Shown here one piece after another: positions 40,331 to 50,200 of a stretch of 64,000 nt of DNA; positions within the stretch are counted from its first letter, which is position 1, and every line of letters begins with the position of its first letter. The position numbers and the translations under genes were made by a program. Under the pieces are notes generated by a model. The model searched no databases. It was not told the origin of the DNA and saw nothing but the letters and a program-made list of their open reading frames with translations. Origin of the DNA: Armatimonadota bacterium (GTDB lineage Bacteria; Armatimonadota; UBA5829; DSUL01); contig AP024674.1 in NCBI GenBank assembly GCA_025998755.1, positions 1,664,162-1,728,161 on the forward strand, written 5' to 3'.

Positions 40331-41463
40331 TCCACCAGACCGTAGCGGTCGAACAGGATGCGCCGGATGCGCTGCGACGCCTTGCCGTCTCCGTACGGGT
40401 TCGCAGCACGCGCCATCAAAACCCGCTTATTTGCATTTTCCATCAAACCGAGCGTTTCCGACACTATCCTGTCTTCATCCGCTCCCACAAGTCTGGCATT
40501 TCCCGCCTGCACCCCTTCCGGACGCTCTGTGGTGTTGCGCAACACCAGAACCGGGACACCCAGCGACGGAGCCTCCTCCTGCACCCCGCCTGAGTCGGTC
40601 AGGATGAGATACGAACGCTTCATCAGCCTGACGAATTCCAGATAATCCGGCGGCTCAATAAGGCGAACGCGGCTATGGCCGTCCAGCACGCGGTGGACCG
40701 TCTCGCGCACCACTGGGTTGCGGTGCATGGCAAACACCACGCGCGCATCCTCCACAGCATCCGCCACCCGCCGGATGGCGCGGCAGATGGCCTCCATAGG
40801 TGCCCCCCAGTTCTCGCGCCGGTGTGCTGTCACAAGGACCAACCTTGCCTGCCCCACCCACTCCTCGAGAGCGGCATCCTGCAAGGGCTCATCTCGCGCG
40901 GAGATCTCCTGCAGCGCGTCAATGACGGTGTTGCCAGTGAGATACACATCCTCCGCAGGTACCCCCTCCTGCAACAGGCGATCACGCGCCAGCTCCGTGG
41001 GAGCGAAATGAAGAGAGGCGCACAGAGACACCATCCGGCGGTTCATCTCTTCTGGGAACGGCTCCCAGCGGTTGTCCGAGCGCAGTCCGGCCTCGACGTG
41101 TCCGAAGTCAATCTTGCGGTAGAACGCGGCCAGAGATGCGACAAAGGTTGTGGTGGTATCCCCCTGCGCCAGCACGATCTCCGGGCTCTCCCGCTCCAGA
41201 AGTCCGTCCAGTCCCGACAGGCTGCGGCAGGTGATCTCGGCCAGAGTCTGCCCCGGACGCATGATGTCCAGATCATAATCCGGGACGATGCCAAACGCCT
41301 GCAGGATCTGGTCCAGCATCTCGCGGTGCTGGCCGGTGACGGCGACCGTCAGGCGGATCTGATCCGGGAAGCTCCGCAGCTCGCGCACCACGGGGGCCAT
41401 CTTCACGCCCTCCGGCCTGGTGCCGAAGACGGCCATCACCCGAAGCGGTTGCAAGCGCTCCAA
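40327..41463 (-). CDS. wecB: UDP-N-acetylglucosamine 2-epimerase (non-hydrolysing)
   Basis: A 378-residue GT-B-fold enzyme interconverting UDP-GlcNAc and UDP-ManNAc. Signatures are FGTRPEGVKMAPVV at the start, TGQHREML, QGDTTTTFV, HVEAGLRSDNRWEPFPEE, and LTDSGGVQEEAPSLGVPVL near the end. The length is typical. TTG start. It sits 3 nt after the WecA/TagO-like gene and overlaps the AI-2E gene, so the genes form an operon for a ManNAc-containing cell-surface polymer or a common lipid-linked precursor. Confidence 0.95.
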   Translation of the reverse strand: MERLQPLRVMAVFGTRPEGVKMAPVVRELRSFPDQIRLTVAVTGQHREMLDQILQAFGIVPDYDLDIMRPGQTLAEITCRSLSGLDGLLERESPEIVLAQGDTTTTFVASLAAFYRKIDFGHVEAGLRSDNRWEPFPEEMNRRMVSLCASLHFAPTELARDRLLQEGVPAEDVYLTGNTVIDALQEISARDEPLQDAALEEWVGQARLVLVTAHRRENWGAPMEAICRAIRRVADAVEDARVVFAMHRNPVVRETVHRVLDGHSRVRLIEPPDYLEFVRLMKRSYLILTDSGGVQEEAPSLGVPVLVLRNTTERPEGVQAGNARLVGADEDRIVSETLGLMENANKRVLMARAANPYGDGKASQRIRRILFDRYGLVE

Positions 41464-41466
41464 CGG

Positions 41467-42474
41467 CTATCTCACCATCGAGACGATGAAAAGAGCGCCT
41501 GCCGAGAGCACCACGGTGGCGCAGTAGATCACCAGGATGACTTGACTCTGGGTGAGTCCGGCATCCAGCAGTCGATGATGGATATGCCCGCGGTCCGGCA
41601 TATAGACAGGCTGGCCGTTGGCAGCGCGCCGGGCCACGGCGAAGACCGCATCGAACAGGGGCACCCCCAGCGCCAGGATCGGCACCAGCACTGCGAAGGC
41701 GGCGGCCACCTTGAACGCCCCGATCACCGCCGCTCCGGCGATGACAAATCCCATGAACTGGGCTCCCACCGTCCCCATGAAGATGCTGGCAGGAGGATAG
41801 TTATACCTCAGAAAGCCCAGGCTCGCGCCGGTGACCGCCGCACAGACGATGGCGACAGAATGGGTGTTCATCAAGATGGCAAGCACGGCCAGAGCGCAAG
41901 ACGCTATGGCGCACACTCCAGCGGCCAGCCCGTCCAGGCCGTCAATGAGGTCTATGGTCTTGGTCACGCCGAAGAGCCAGAGCACCGTGGCGGGCACCGC
42001 CGCCCATCCCAAATAGAACAATCCGCCCGCCGGGTTGGTGACATAGTTGATGCGCACTCCGAACTGGCTGACCACCAGCGCCACCGCGATCAGGCCAAGC
42101 GCCTGCCATTTGGCCGAAAGCTCCAGCCGGTCGTCCAACATCCCCAGCACCGCAACCGCGGAGGCTCCGATCAGCAGAGCGATAAGCTGGGGGGCCAGGA
42201 ACTTGTTGCCGGCCACCAGCCAGTCCCCGACCGCTGCAAGGGCCACACCCAGCACCACTCCTATCCAGATTGCGATGCCCCCCCAACGGGGCACAGGCCG
42301 GTCGTGAATGCGCCTTCCGCCAGGATGGTCCACCACTCCCATCCGGATCGCGAAATCGCGCACTCTCGGGGTCAGCCAGAGCGCGATCAGAAACGCAATA
42401 CCGAAAGCGAACAGAGCTGTTTTCACGGCCAGCAGGCTCCCTCGCTTGCGCCGGGGCACGCCGCCCCGGCTCAC
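41467..42474 (-). CDS. Undecaprenyl-phosphate GlcNAc-1-phosphate transferase-like (WecA/TagO family)
   Basis: A 335-residue polytopic MraY/WecA-family glycosyltransferase that transfers a sugar-1-phosphate from UDP-sugar to undecaprenyl phosphate. Diagnostic motifs are DHPGGRRIHDRPVPRWGGIA, TIDLIDGLDGLAAG (catalytic Asp residues), FLRYNYPPASIFMGTVGAQF, and HIHHRLLDAGLTQSQ near the end. The GTG start at 42474 has AAGGG upstream; a second GTG at 42426 is an alternative with GGGAG. It lies 9 nt after glyA and 3 nt before wecB, which supports GlcNAc as the sugar. Confidence 0.9.
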   Translation of the reverse strand: MSRGGVPRRKRGSLLAVKTALFAFGIAFLIALWLTPRVRDFAIRMGVVDHPGGRRIHDRPVPRWGGIAIWIGVVLGVALAAVGDWLVAGNKFLAPQLIALLIGASAVAVLGMLDDRLELSAKWQALGLIAVALVVSQFGVRINYVTNPAGGLFYLGWAAVPATVLWLFGVTKTIDLIDGLDGLAAGVCAIASCALAVLAILMNTHSVAIVCAAVTGASLGFLRYNYPPASIFMGTVGAQFMGFVIAGAAVIGAFKVAAAFAVLVPILALGVPLFDAVFAVARRAANGQPVYMPDRGHIHHRLLDAGLTQSQVILVIYCATVVLSAGALFIVSMVR

Positions 42475-42483
42475 TCTTGCCCT

Positions 42484-43755
42484 TCAGGCGAGCGGGAAGC
42501 GGGCGCAAAGCTCCCGCACTTCCTTACGCACGCCGTCAAGTACGGATTGATCCTCGGGCGCCGACAGCACCCGGTCTATCATTCCCGCGATCAGGTCCAT
42601 CTCATCCGGCCCCATCCCGCGGGAGGCCACGCAGGGGGTGCCAATGCGCACGCCGCTGGTGACGAAGGGCTTCTCAGGATCGTACGGGATGAGGTTCCTG
42701 TTCAGTGTAATTCCCACGGAATCCAGCACCGTCTGAGCGGCCTTGCCTGTGATGTTCCGGGAGCGCAGGTCCACCAGCATCAGATGATTATCCGTGCCAC
42801 CGCTCACCAGCCGGAAACCCCGCTTCTGAAGGGACTCCGCCAGTGCCGAGGCATCCCGCCGGATGAGTTTCTGATACTCCCGGAACTCCGGGGTCATCGC
42901 CTCGCCGAAACAGACCGCCTTCGCCGCAATGGTATGCATCAGCGGCCCGCCCTGCATTCCGGGGAAAACGGCCTTGTCTATCTTCTCCGCCAGATCCGCC
43001 GTGCACAGGATGAGGCCGGAGCGCGGCCCCCTGAGGGTCTTGTGCGTGGTGGTGGTGACGATGTGCGCGTGCGGCACGGGCGAAGGATGCTCACCCGCCG
43101 CCACCAGACCGGCAATATGCGCCATATCCACCAAGAGGTACGCGTCAACCGCGTCGGCGATCTGCCGGAGACGGGGGAAATCTATGATGCGCGGATAGGC
43201 CGAGGCTCCCGCCACGATCAGCTTCGGACGGTGCTCCCGCGCAAGGCTCTCGATCTCATCATAGTCCAGCATCTCCGTATCCTGGCGCACGCTGTAGTGC
43301 ACGGACCGGAAGAGCTTACCGGAAAAACTGACCGGCGCGCCGTGGGTAAGATGCCCCCCGTGAGCCAGGTTCATCGCCAGGAACGTGTCCCCGGGATCCA
43401 TCACAGCCAGATACGCTGCCATGTTCGCCTGCGACCCGGAGTGCGGCTGCACGTTGGCATGCTCGGCTCCGAAAAGCTGCTTTGCCCGCTCGATGGCCAG
43501 GTCTTCGACATCGTCCACGAACGCGCATCCGCCGTAGTAGCGTCTGTGGGGATACCCCTCTGCGTACTTATTGGTCATGACGCTGCCCTGAGCCGCAAGC
43601 ACGGCCGGACCGGCGTAGTTCTCGCTGGCGATCAGGACGATGGTCTCTTTGAGGCGGCGCTCCTCCGCTTCGATGATGCGGGCGACTTCCGGATCTCTTT
43701 CTCGCAGGATTTCGAGTCCGGGGGTCAGGTCGGCGGAAAGCTGCGTTGTGCTCAA
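42484..43755 (-). CDS. glyA: Serine hydroxymethyltransferase
   Basis: A 423-residue PLP enzyme that converts serine and tetrahydrofolate to glycine and methylene-tetrahydrofolate. Motifs are [34 protein letters not shown], the His-rich [21 protein letters not shown], and [15 protein letters not shown] with the PLP Lys. The TTG start follows GTGGAGGA by 10 nt and gives the normal length. A longer frame extends upstream without similarity. Candidate promoter TCGACT-18-CATAAT lies upstream. No glycine riboswitch was recognised. Confidence 0.96.
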   Translation of the reverse strand: MSTTQLSADLTPGLEILRERDPEVARIIEAEERRLKETIVLIASENYAGPAVLAAQGSVMTNKYAEGYPHRRYYGGCAFVDDVEDLAIERAKQLFGAEHANVQPHSGSQANMAAYLAVMDPGDTFLAMNLAHGGHLTHGAPVSFSGKLFRSVHYSVRQDTEMLDYDEIESLAREHRPKLIVAGASAYPRIIDFPRLRQIADAVDAYLLVDMAHIAGLVAAGEHPSPVPHAHIVTTTTHKTLRGPRSGLILCTADLAEKIDKAVFPGMQGGPLMHTIAAKAVCFGEAMTPEFREYQKLIRRDASALAESLQKRGFRLVSGGTDNHLMLVDLRSRNITGKAAQTVLDSVGITLNRNLIPYDPEKPFVTSGVRIGTPCVASRGMGPDEMDLIAGMIDRVLSAPEDQSVLDGVRKEVRELCARFPLA

Positions 43756-43794
43756 GATGCGGGGTCCTCCACGATGACAGTTGCTCTCGGCCAT

Positions 43795-43824
43795 ATTATG
43801 GCATGTCGCGCGCCGGCGAGTCGA
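43795..43824 (-). promoter_or_regulatory. Candidate promoter of glyA-wecA-wecB
   Basis: TCGACT (43824-43819) and CATAAT (43800-43795) with an 18-nt spacer on the minus strand, about 40 nt before the glyA start. Confidence 0.3.
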
Positions 43825-43957
43825 GGGGGCAGGATGGGAGGGGAACAGGTTGGAGGCTGAAAGAGCAGGATTACAGGCTGCGCGTCCAAACTTCAGGCTA
43901 TCCGGCGGTCGAATAGCGCGCTGCGAGGCGCGCGTATCGAGACCAGACACTGCGATG

Positions 43958-44002
43958 GGTGGTTTCGACGCCTCCGGCTGCGCCGGACGACCCAACCACC
44001 GT
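43958..44002. repeat. Hairpin-forming dispersed repeat, copy 2
   Basis: Outer stem GGTGGTT/AACCACC enclosing inner stem TCCGGC/GCCGGA. Its right half (43982-44002) matches 36842-36862 at 19 of 21 positions. The 417-bp gap from glyA to the next gene holds this element, the terminator below and a candidate promoter, but no gene. Confidence 0.45.
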
Positions 44003-44034
44003 CGGGCGCAGCGGACGGGATGACGATTCCAAAA

Positions 44035-44068
44035 CAATCTCCCCGGTCAGCCTGGGCTGACCGGGGAG
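44035..44068 (-). terminator. Intrinsic terminator of the GHL10-type gene
   Basis: A 14-bp stem (CTCCCCGGTCAGCC / GGCTGACCGGGGAG) with a tiny loop, followed on the minus strand by ATTGTTTT. It lies about 105 nt past the stop. Confidence 0.72.
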
Positions 44069-44172
44069 CGAGAGAGAAGGAGGGTGGGAAGCTTTCTGTT
44101 TTCTAGACGATACATCGGCTCCCCGTGTTCCTTTCTGAAGGCCGGGCGGATGAAAATTTTAAACTTTTTTCA

Positions 44173-46146
44173 TCATCCTCTGTCCGGCAACTCCTCGACA
44201 GCCAGATGGTCGAACGGCGTAACCATCAGGCCGCTCTCCTTATCCACCACACCCCGCACGCGCACACGTTCGCCGGGAGTGGCGCTGAACCGGAAGTCGC
44301 GCTTCAAGAAGCGCCCGGAAACCTGCACCGTGCCGGAGCCGTCCCGCAGCACGAATCCCTCCGGTGTCAAGCGCTCGATGGTGCCCTCCACGCAGACAGG
44401 CCGCCCGGTGGGCCATTCGAGGCCGCGCATTTTTGCTGATGGTGTCACCGGCAGCTCCGGCCGGGGAAGCCTGCGTCCCCACTGGGCGCTGATGTCAATC
44501 AGGCGGATGATCGGCGGCAGTCCTCCTCCCGGATACGATACCGCCACGATGTCCCCGGCCTGGAAGGGCAATGGCGTGTCCGGCCTTACGGGAACCCTGC
44601 GGCCCTGACCGGTCTTGGCGTCCCAGAGATACACCACGCCGTCGCAGCGGTCATTGCCCGCTACCACCATCCACGGCTGCGAGAGGCTGCCTTTCCCGGG
44701 ACCGGGGAATGCGTGGTGGGTCACAACCTCGCCGTCCCGCGCGACAACAATTTGCGATGTCTGAGTCCGGAACGGCTTCGGGGAGATGGTCAGGGTGTAA
44801 CGTCCGGGCGGGACGTCAATGAACGCATAAAACCCGGTCACGTCCGTCACCGTCTGGCGGCGTTCACGGCCATCCCAGAGAGAGACCTCTGCCCGCACCA
44901 CGGGAGCCAGCCAGGGATCCGTCAGCACGAAGCCTTTGACGATGCCTCCCGACGGCGGTTTGAGCGGCGGAGCGTCTACCGGTACGGCGAACGGCGGATC
45001 GCCATACGCCCCGGGCTGCGAGAGGGCGCGATAGAGCTCCGGATTGTACTGCTGTTCACTTCCGTCTTCAGCACGATTGGTGCCGGCGTAGGAATAAAGC
45101 AGGATCCCATCCGCCCGGTTTCCATGTGCGGACGGAGCGCGCGAGTCCCGGATCTGCTGCAGAGTGTCCGCAATGCTGTTCAGCCAGATCCCCTGTCCGA
45201 TGACCAGCTGCCGCTCATACTTGTGGTCCTTGGCGAACTGGTTCCAGTTCAGCCAGAACTCGCGGAATCGCGTGTTGGAAAAGTAGAGCATCGGGCAGTT
45301 GATGTCCAGAATGCCTTCCCGCATCCAGCCGGCCCAGTCCTGATACACTCGGCTGTAGGGAGGGCTGGTCAAATACTCGTCGTAGCTTTTGGGACCGTTG
45401 CCCCACGCGATGGTCGCCGCCGAGACTGCCATCTCAGGGGCGATGGCCTTCGTATGGGCGTAGACTTTTCGCACCAGCGCCGTCACGGCGTCCCGTCTCC
45501 ACTGCTGGAATTCCGGGTCGTCCCACGCGGGCTTGCCGGTTCTTCCTGTGGCCTGGTTGAACAACGCAATGCTCACCGGGTTGAAGCCCCATCTCGGATG
45601 TCCGTAACGCACGAAGTCGAAATGGATCCCGTCCACCGGATAATGCCGCGCCACGTCCAGATACACCCGGAAAGTCCAATCGTTTGCTCCGGGGTGGGCG
45701 GGGTCTATCTTCATCGCCTCGTTGTCGAAAGCCACCCCTTCGTCGGAAATGCTGGTGTACTCCGGATGCTCCACCAGGATATGCCCCGGCCGCGTGTCGC
45801 CACCCACCGCGCAGGTATTGATCCAGGCGTGCACGTGAATTTTTGGAGACGCCGCGTGCGCCTTCTCCAGCAGATAGGCCAGAGCGTCGAAGTGCTGAGG
45901 ATTCTCCCTCGCCCAGATCTCGCATGTGGAGCGGTAGTGGGCGTCACCGCGCTTGCGGACCTGCTGCCAGAGTCCATTACAGTGCGCCTCCGTCAGGCGC
46001 TGGATCAACCGGTCTATCTGCTCGCGGGAGTGGATGCCCGCGTTGAATCCTTCCGCCCAGAAAGCGCGGTATTCTCTCTCTTGCTCTTGAGCCTGTGCCG
46101 TACAGCCCAGCAGCGCCGCCGCTGCGGCGAACCAGAAAGCGCGCAT
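44173..46146 (-). CDS. GHL10-type glycoside hydrolase with carboxypeptidase-regulatory-like and OB-fold domains
   Basis: A 657-residue secreted protein. The N-terminal signal ends near residue 20; the ALLGC sequence could be a lipobox. The catalytic part (REYRAFWAEGFNAGIHS, KIHVHAWINTCAVGG, PVDGIHFDFVRYGHP, INCPMLYFSN) matches GHL10 hydrolase-like proteins of the DUF187 group. It is followed by a carboxypeptidase-regulatory-like beta domain (VTGFYAFIDVPPGRYTLTI) and a C-terminal OB-fold-like part (CVEGTIERLTPEGFVLRDGS). Members cleave cell-wall or exopolysaccharide chains; no substrate is known here. The ATG at 46146 follows GGGAGGC by 9 nt. It diverges from the PfkB kinase gene. Confidence 0.8.
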   Translation of the reverse strand: MRAFWFAAAAALLGCTAQAQEQEREYRAFWAEGFNAGIHSREQIDRLIQRLTEAHCNGLWQQVRKRGDAHYRSTCEIWARENPQHFDALAYLLEKAHAASPKIHVHAWINTCAVGGDTRPGHILVEHPEYTSISDEGVAFDNEAMKIDPAHPGANDWTFRVYLDVARHYPVDGIHFDFVRYGHPRWGFNPVSIALFNQATGRTGKPAWDDPEFQQWRRDAVTALVRKVYAHTKAIAPEMAVSAATIAWGNGPKSYDEYLTSPPYSRVYQDWAGWMREGILDINCPMLYFSNTRFREFWLNWNQFAKDHKYERQLVIGQGIWLNSIADTLQQIRDSRAPSAHGNRADGILLYSYAGTNRAEDGSEQQYNPELYRALSQPGAYGDPPFAVPVDAPPLKPPSGGIVKGFVLTDPWLAPVVRAEVSLWDGRERRQTVTDVTGFYAFIDVPPGRYTLTISPKPFRTQTSQIVVARDGEVVTHHAFPGPGKGSLSQPWMVVAGNDRCDGVVYLWDAKTGQGRRVPVRPDTPLPFQAGDIVAVSYPGGGLPPIIRLIDISAQWGRRLPRPELPVTPSAKMRGLEWPTGRPVCVEGTIERLTPEGFVLRDGSGTVQVSGRFLKRDFRFSATPGERVRVRGVVDKESGLMVTPFDHLAVEELPDRG

Positions 46147-46288
46147 AGTTCGGATGCCTCCCGCCACATTGTGTCGATCGTCGGCCCCTTTGCCGCGCCG
46201 GGGTCTCTTCCCTCCCCTGCCACTTGAAGGAGCATGCGCTCCATGACAGCATGGGCGCGACACAACTTGCCAACAGGGAGTCTCCGGC

Positions 46289-47200
46289 TTGTACGACATT
46301 ATCTGCTATGGCACCATCTGTCAGGACCGCATCATCCGTATCCCGCGCTACCCCGAAGCGGGCGGTTCCGTCTGGATTGAAAGCGACGAGCTCCGACCGG
46401 GCGGTGAGGCGGTCAACTCGGCGATCGCCTGGGACCGCTGGGGCTTGAGCGTGCTGCTGCTGGGAACGGTTCTTGGCAGGGATGACCGGGCACAGTGGAT
46501 GCTGGAAGAGTTGGGGAACCTGGTCCACGTAGACGCCTCCCTGCTCACCGCGTCGCATCGCGCCGAGACGCCATATTGCCTGATCCTGGCGACGCCAGAC
46601 GCCGAGCGCACCATGTTCGGACGTCACTTCCGGGAGATGCAGGGCCAGCCAGTGGACCATCTGCCGAAGGCTCGCGTGTTCACTCTGGATCCCTACTGCG
46701 GAGAGAACGCCGCCCGTGCGGCCCGCGTGGCCCGGGAACAGGGGATGCGGGTGGTTGCGATGGACGCAGTAGACCGTCCCGATGTGGCCTCCTGCGCGGA
46801 TCTGGTGGTCACCAGCTACCAGGAGATCCTCAGCCTGGTTCCGGATGGCGATGTTCGCACCTTTGCGGCTCGTGCCGCGCGCGAGATGGGCCGGATGCTT
46901 GTGCTTACACTGGGGCCGGAAGGCTCTGAAGCGTACGACAGGGACGGTAAACTGGTCCACCGCCAGCCGGCTGTGGCCGTGCCGGAAGATCTGGTGGTGG
47001 ATGCCACCGGCTGTGGAGATGTCTACCGGGCCGGCCTGGTATGCGGTGAGGCCATGGGCTGGCCGCTTTCGCAATCCATGGCGTTCGCCTCGGCCGCGGC
47101 GGCCTGCAACCTGACAGCCGCTGGAGGAGGCGCGGGAGTGCGCTCCCTGGACGAGACGCTGGAGATCGCCGCACTGGGCCGTCTGGACGGGCCGGAGTGA
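46289..47200 (+). CDS. PfkB-family carbohydrate kinase
   Basis: A 303-residue ribokinase-like kinase. The N-terminal glycine signature is LRPGGEAVNSAIAW. The C-terminal signature is DATGCGDVYRAGLVCG, with the catalytic base Asp in GCGD; Cys replaces the usual Ala/Gly there. The substrate is a sugar or nucleoside and cannot be told. The TTG start has GGGAG 8 nt upstream. It diverges from the GHL10-type hydrolase across about 140 bp and could phosphorylate a sugar released by it; that is inference. Confidence 0.88.
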   Translation: MYDIICYGTICQDRIIRIPRYPEAGGSVWIESDELRPGGEAVNSAIAWDRWGLSVLLLGTVLGRDDRAQWMLEELGNLVHVDASLLTASHRAETPYCLILATPDAERTMFGRHFREMQGQPVDHLPKARVFTLDPYCGENAARAARVAREQGMRVVAMDAVDRPDVASCADLVVTSYQEILSLVPDGDVRTFAARAAREMGRMLVLTLGPEGSEAYDRDGKLVHRQPAVAVPEDLVVDATGCGDVYRAGLVCGEAMGWPLSQSMAFASAAAACNLTAAGGGAGVRSLDETLEIAALGRLDGPE

Positions 47201-47212
47201 GGTAAGAAGCTT

Positions 47213-50200
47213 CTATCTCCGGCCCGCCGGAGCGCTTTCCGCTTTCTCCAGAGTGATGGCCAGCACCTTGATGGACGGGTCGTCAGGCAGCTTCAGGGAC
47301 GAAAGAGGACGGCCCGCGTCCGCCTGCAGGATGACGTCATAAAGCCAGGCGCGCTGTGCTTCGAAAGAGGCTTGACGCATTCTTCCGGGCATCTCCCACG
47401 CCACCACGCCGCCGGGTGTCCGCTCGCTCCAGCTTCCAACGGTCGAACGGGCTGTCGCTGCTCCATCCGAGTATCCCAGCCCGAACACCGCTTCCTTCGG
47501 GCCGTCGGACGAGGCAGCCAGAACGTGCACCCGCGAGCAGTTGGCAGCCGGGAGGGCTACGCTCTGACCCTTCGCGGACATGGCGTTGGCCATTCCCGGA
47601 CCCTTGGGCGGATATTTGAAGCTGATCCAGCGCCAGGTGGGGTTGCCGGCGGGCGCGGGGCCTCCGGGCGGGTCACCACCGAACAGTCCCACGGCGAACC
47701 GGTCGGACGGGGAAGGGTTCGGTGTCACTAGCGGCGGCACAAGATGCGCAGCCAGCGCCGCACCGCCGGCATCGAAGCGGGCATCGTCCAGCGGGTCCGG
47801 GGAGGCGATTACATCCGTGTCGAAGACAGCAGAGAGGTCCACGAACTCCAGCGCCGGGCCGTCCACCGTGACGACGTGCGTGAAGACTCCGTCGCCTCGG
47901 AAGCGGTCGTCAGGCAAGCCTGTTCCGGCCAGTCCGCCTTCCACCTCCCAACGCAGAACATACTGACCGGGATAGGCCGGCGGTCGGAACTCCACCGGGA
48001 CGCTCACGCTCTCGCCCGGCCTTATCCCCCGCTTCAACTTGCCTTCCCCGGCCCCGGAGAGGAGCAACACGCCGTCCAGCGAGTACAGGCGCCCCACCAG
48101 CCGCGTCGGTTCCCGCCAGACCGCCGTCCCCGTATTCGTCACCTGGATGGCGAAGCGCACCGGCGTGCCGTAGGTGCACGTCAGGATGGGAACATCCGGC
48201 GGTTTCAGAGAGGCCCCGCGATAGGCCCGCACCAGCGGGATACAGGCAGAGGTCCTTGGGCCAACTTCCTGCCCGGAGCGCGTGACCGCCGCTTCCACCC
48301 GGGCTATCAGAATCTCTTCATCCGCCCCCGGCGCGATGGCGCGGCCGGAGTTGTCGCGCACGGGGAAGGTAACTGGCACATCCACGATCCTGCCGGGCTG
48401 GATCTCCACCGGAAGAGGAAGCGTGGCGCTGCCGAGCTTCGCCCCGTCGCCCGCGCGCGCCAGCAGTACGGAGATCTGGACATCGCCGCCAGGTTTCCAC
48501 GTGTCGGTCCCGTCATTGCGGAGCGTCAGTGTCACGGTTGCCATCTCGCCAGACATGAGAGCCGGGGGAAGCGACAGGTCGAGCGCTGTTCCGGCGAACG
48601 CCGGAGGGGCGCCGATCCGGACCGGCACTGCCAGCGGGCGCGCTCCCCGCGCGGAGAACGGACGGCCGTCCGGCCCCAGAAGGTCGAACACCAGCAACCA
48701 GTCGCCTTCCGGAAGCGGGTCTCTGTCGGAGTCTGCCGCCGCAACGCCAATGTTGAAGGAGGTCACGGATCCGATCCCCACGTCCCTCTGAAGCGGCACC
48801 GTAAAGAGCCCGCGGGAGTACAGCCGACCTCCCTGATACCACCGGTAAGAGAGCTGAATGCGCTCCGCCGCGCGCCACGACCGAGCTCCGCTGTTGCGTA
48901 CGGTAACGCGTGCCACGCTGACCGCGCCCGGAGCGATGACCGGCGCGACGGAGGCCGAAAGGAACGTCACGGCGAGCTCGGAGCCACCCCGGAAACGCAG
49001 CGCCTCGAGAGCATTGGCATCCGCGGCCAGATAACCGTATTCTGAGGTGGCGCAGATGGCGCTTCCATCGCTGAAGCCGTTGAACGTGCGCACCACCACC
49101 CAGTCTGGCTTTTGCGCGGCCAGCGCCGCCCATGCCTGCCGAAGCGTATCCTGTCCCCGATGGTCCAGATATCCTTCCGGGCGCACGAAGCCCGGTGTCA
49201 CCGAGCCGATGCGGATCCAACCCTCTCCCGCCGGCGCCTGCGCCCATCCGTCCGCGTTGAACGGATCCGGCAGGATCCCGTCAACCCCCCTGGAGCCGGG
49301 CCCGCCGATCCAGACCAGCCCGCGTCCGAACTCGCGCCTGGCATCCGCATCGCAGGCGTCCCGCTCTTCCGCCGTGATCTGCAATACGCCCCCCGCAAAC
49401 ACCGGCAGGCATGCGTGTCCTCCCCGCGATTCCGGCAAACGTACCTCCGCCCTCTGCGCGACCGGGATTTGCCGGTAAAGCGCCGCGGCTGCCTGCCACA
49501 GCTTTTCCGCTGGAGGAGTCTGGCCGTGTTCTGTCCTGATCAGCGGCGCGGCCCGCGGAGCTCCTTCCGCTCCGGACGCCTCCGCCAAGGCCAGCGCCAC
49601 AGCCGCCACCTCTGCAGCCGGCAGGCCCGCTTCAGCGGGGATCCTGATAAGCAGCGCGTCGATGCCGGCCCGCAACGCATCCCGCATCTGTTGCCTGTGC
49701 CAGGCGACGCTCAGTCCCGAAGTCCAAGGCCCCGTCCCCCCGAACGGCTTGCTGACAAGGCTGGCTGCGGGCCGCGTTCCGAGTGGGTCCGGGTCATACT
49801 CCGCGAATACCAGGGACTCCACCGGAATATCCCGGAACACGCGCACCGCCTGCGCAAGCGGCGGCTTCTCCAACTCCAGCACGCCCTTTTCCGGATATTC
49901 CCCCGGCGAGATCCGTCCGTCCACCACCGGCGGCCGGACAGCCACCCGGTTCGCCAGCACGCGCCCCTCGCTTCGCGCAAGAAGCGGCTGCACCGGACCC
50001 CGCAACCAGAGCTCCAGCCACAGAGAAGGGTCATCCAGGCTCCCGCCCCTGGCCGCCTCGGGCGATAAGCTCACGAACCCTCTGTGCTCACCGGCCAGCC
50101 AGATGGCGGCATTGAAGCGCAACGCCGTACCGACGTCCGCCTCGATTCCCAGTTCCTTCCAAGGGACGGCCACCTCCACGCTGTAGCCCACATCGTCGTC

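Noticed and set aside
40675-43860. A 1061-codon plus-strand open frame across wecB, wecA-like and glyA
   Set aside because: It is antisense to three well-supported genes. Long stop-free antisense frames arise from GC-rich codon bias, and its residues (many His, Arg, Gln) show no family features.
43756-44034. Possible glycine riboswitch before glyA
   Set aside because: No tandem aptamer-like conserved elements were recognised in the leader, and the candidate promoter is too close to the start to leave room for one.
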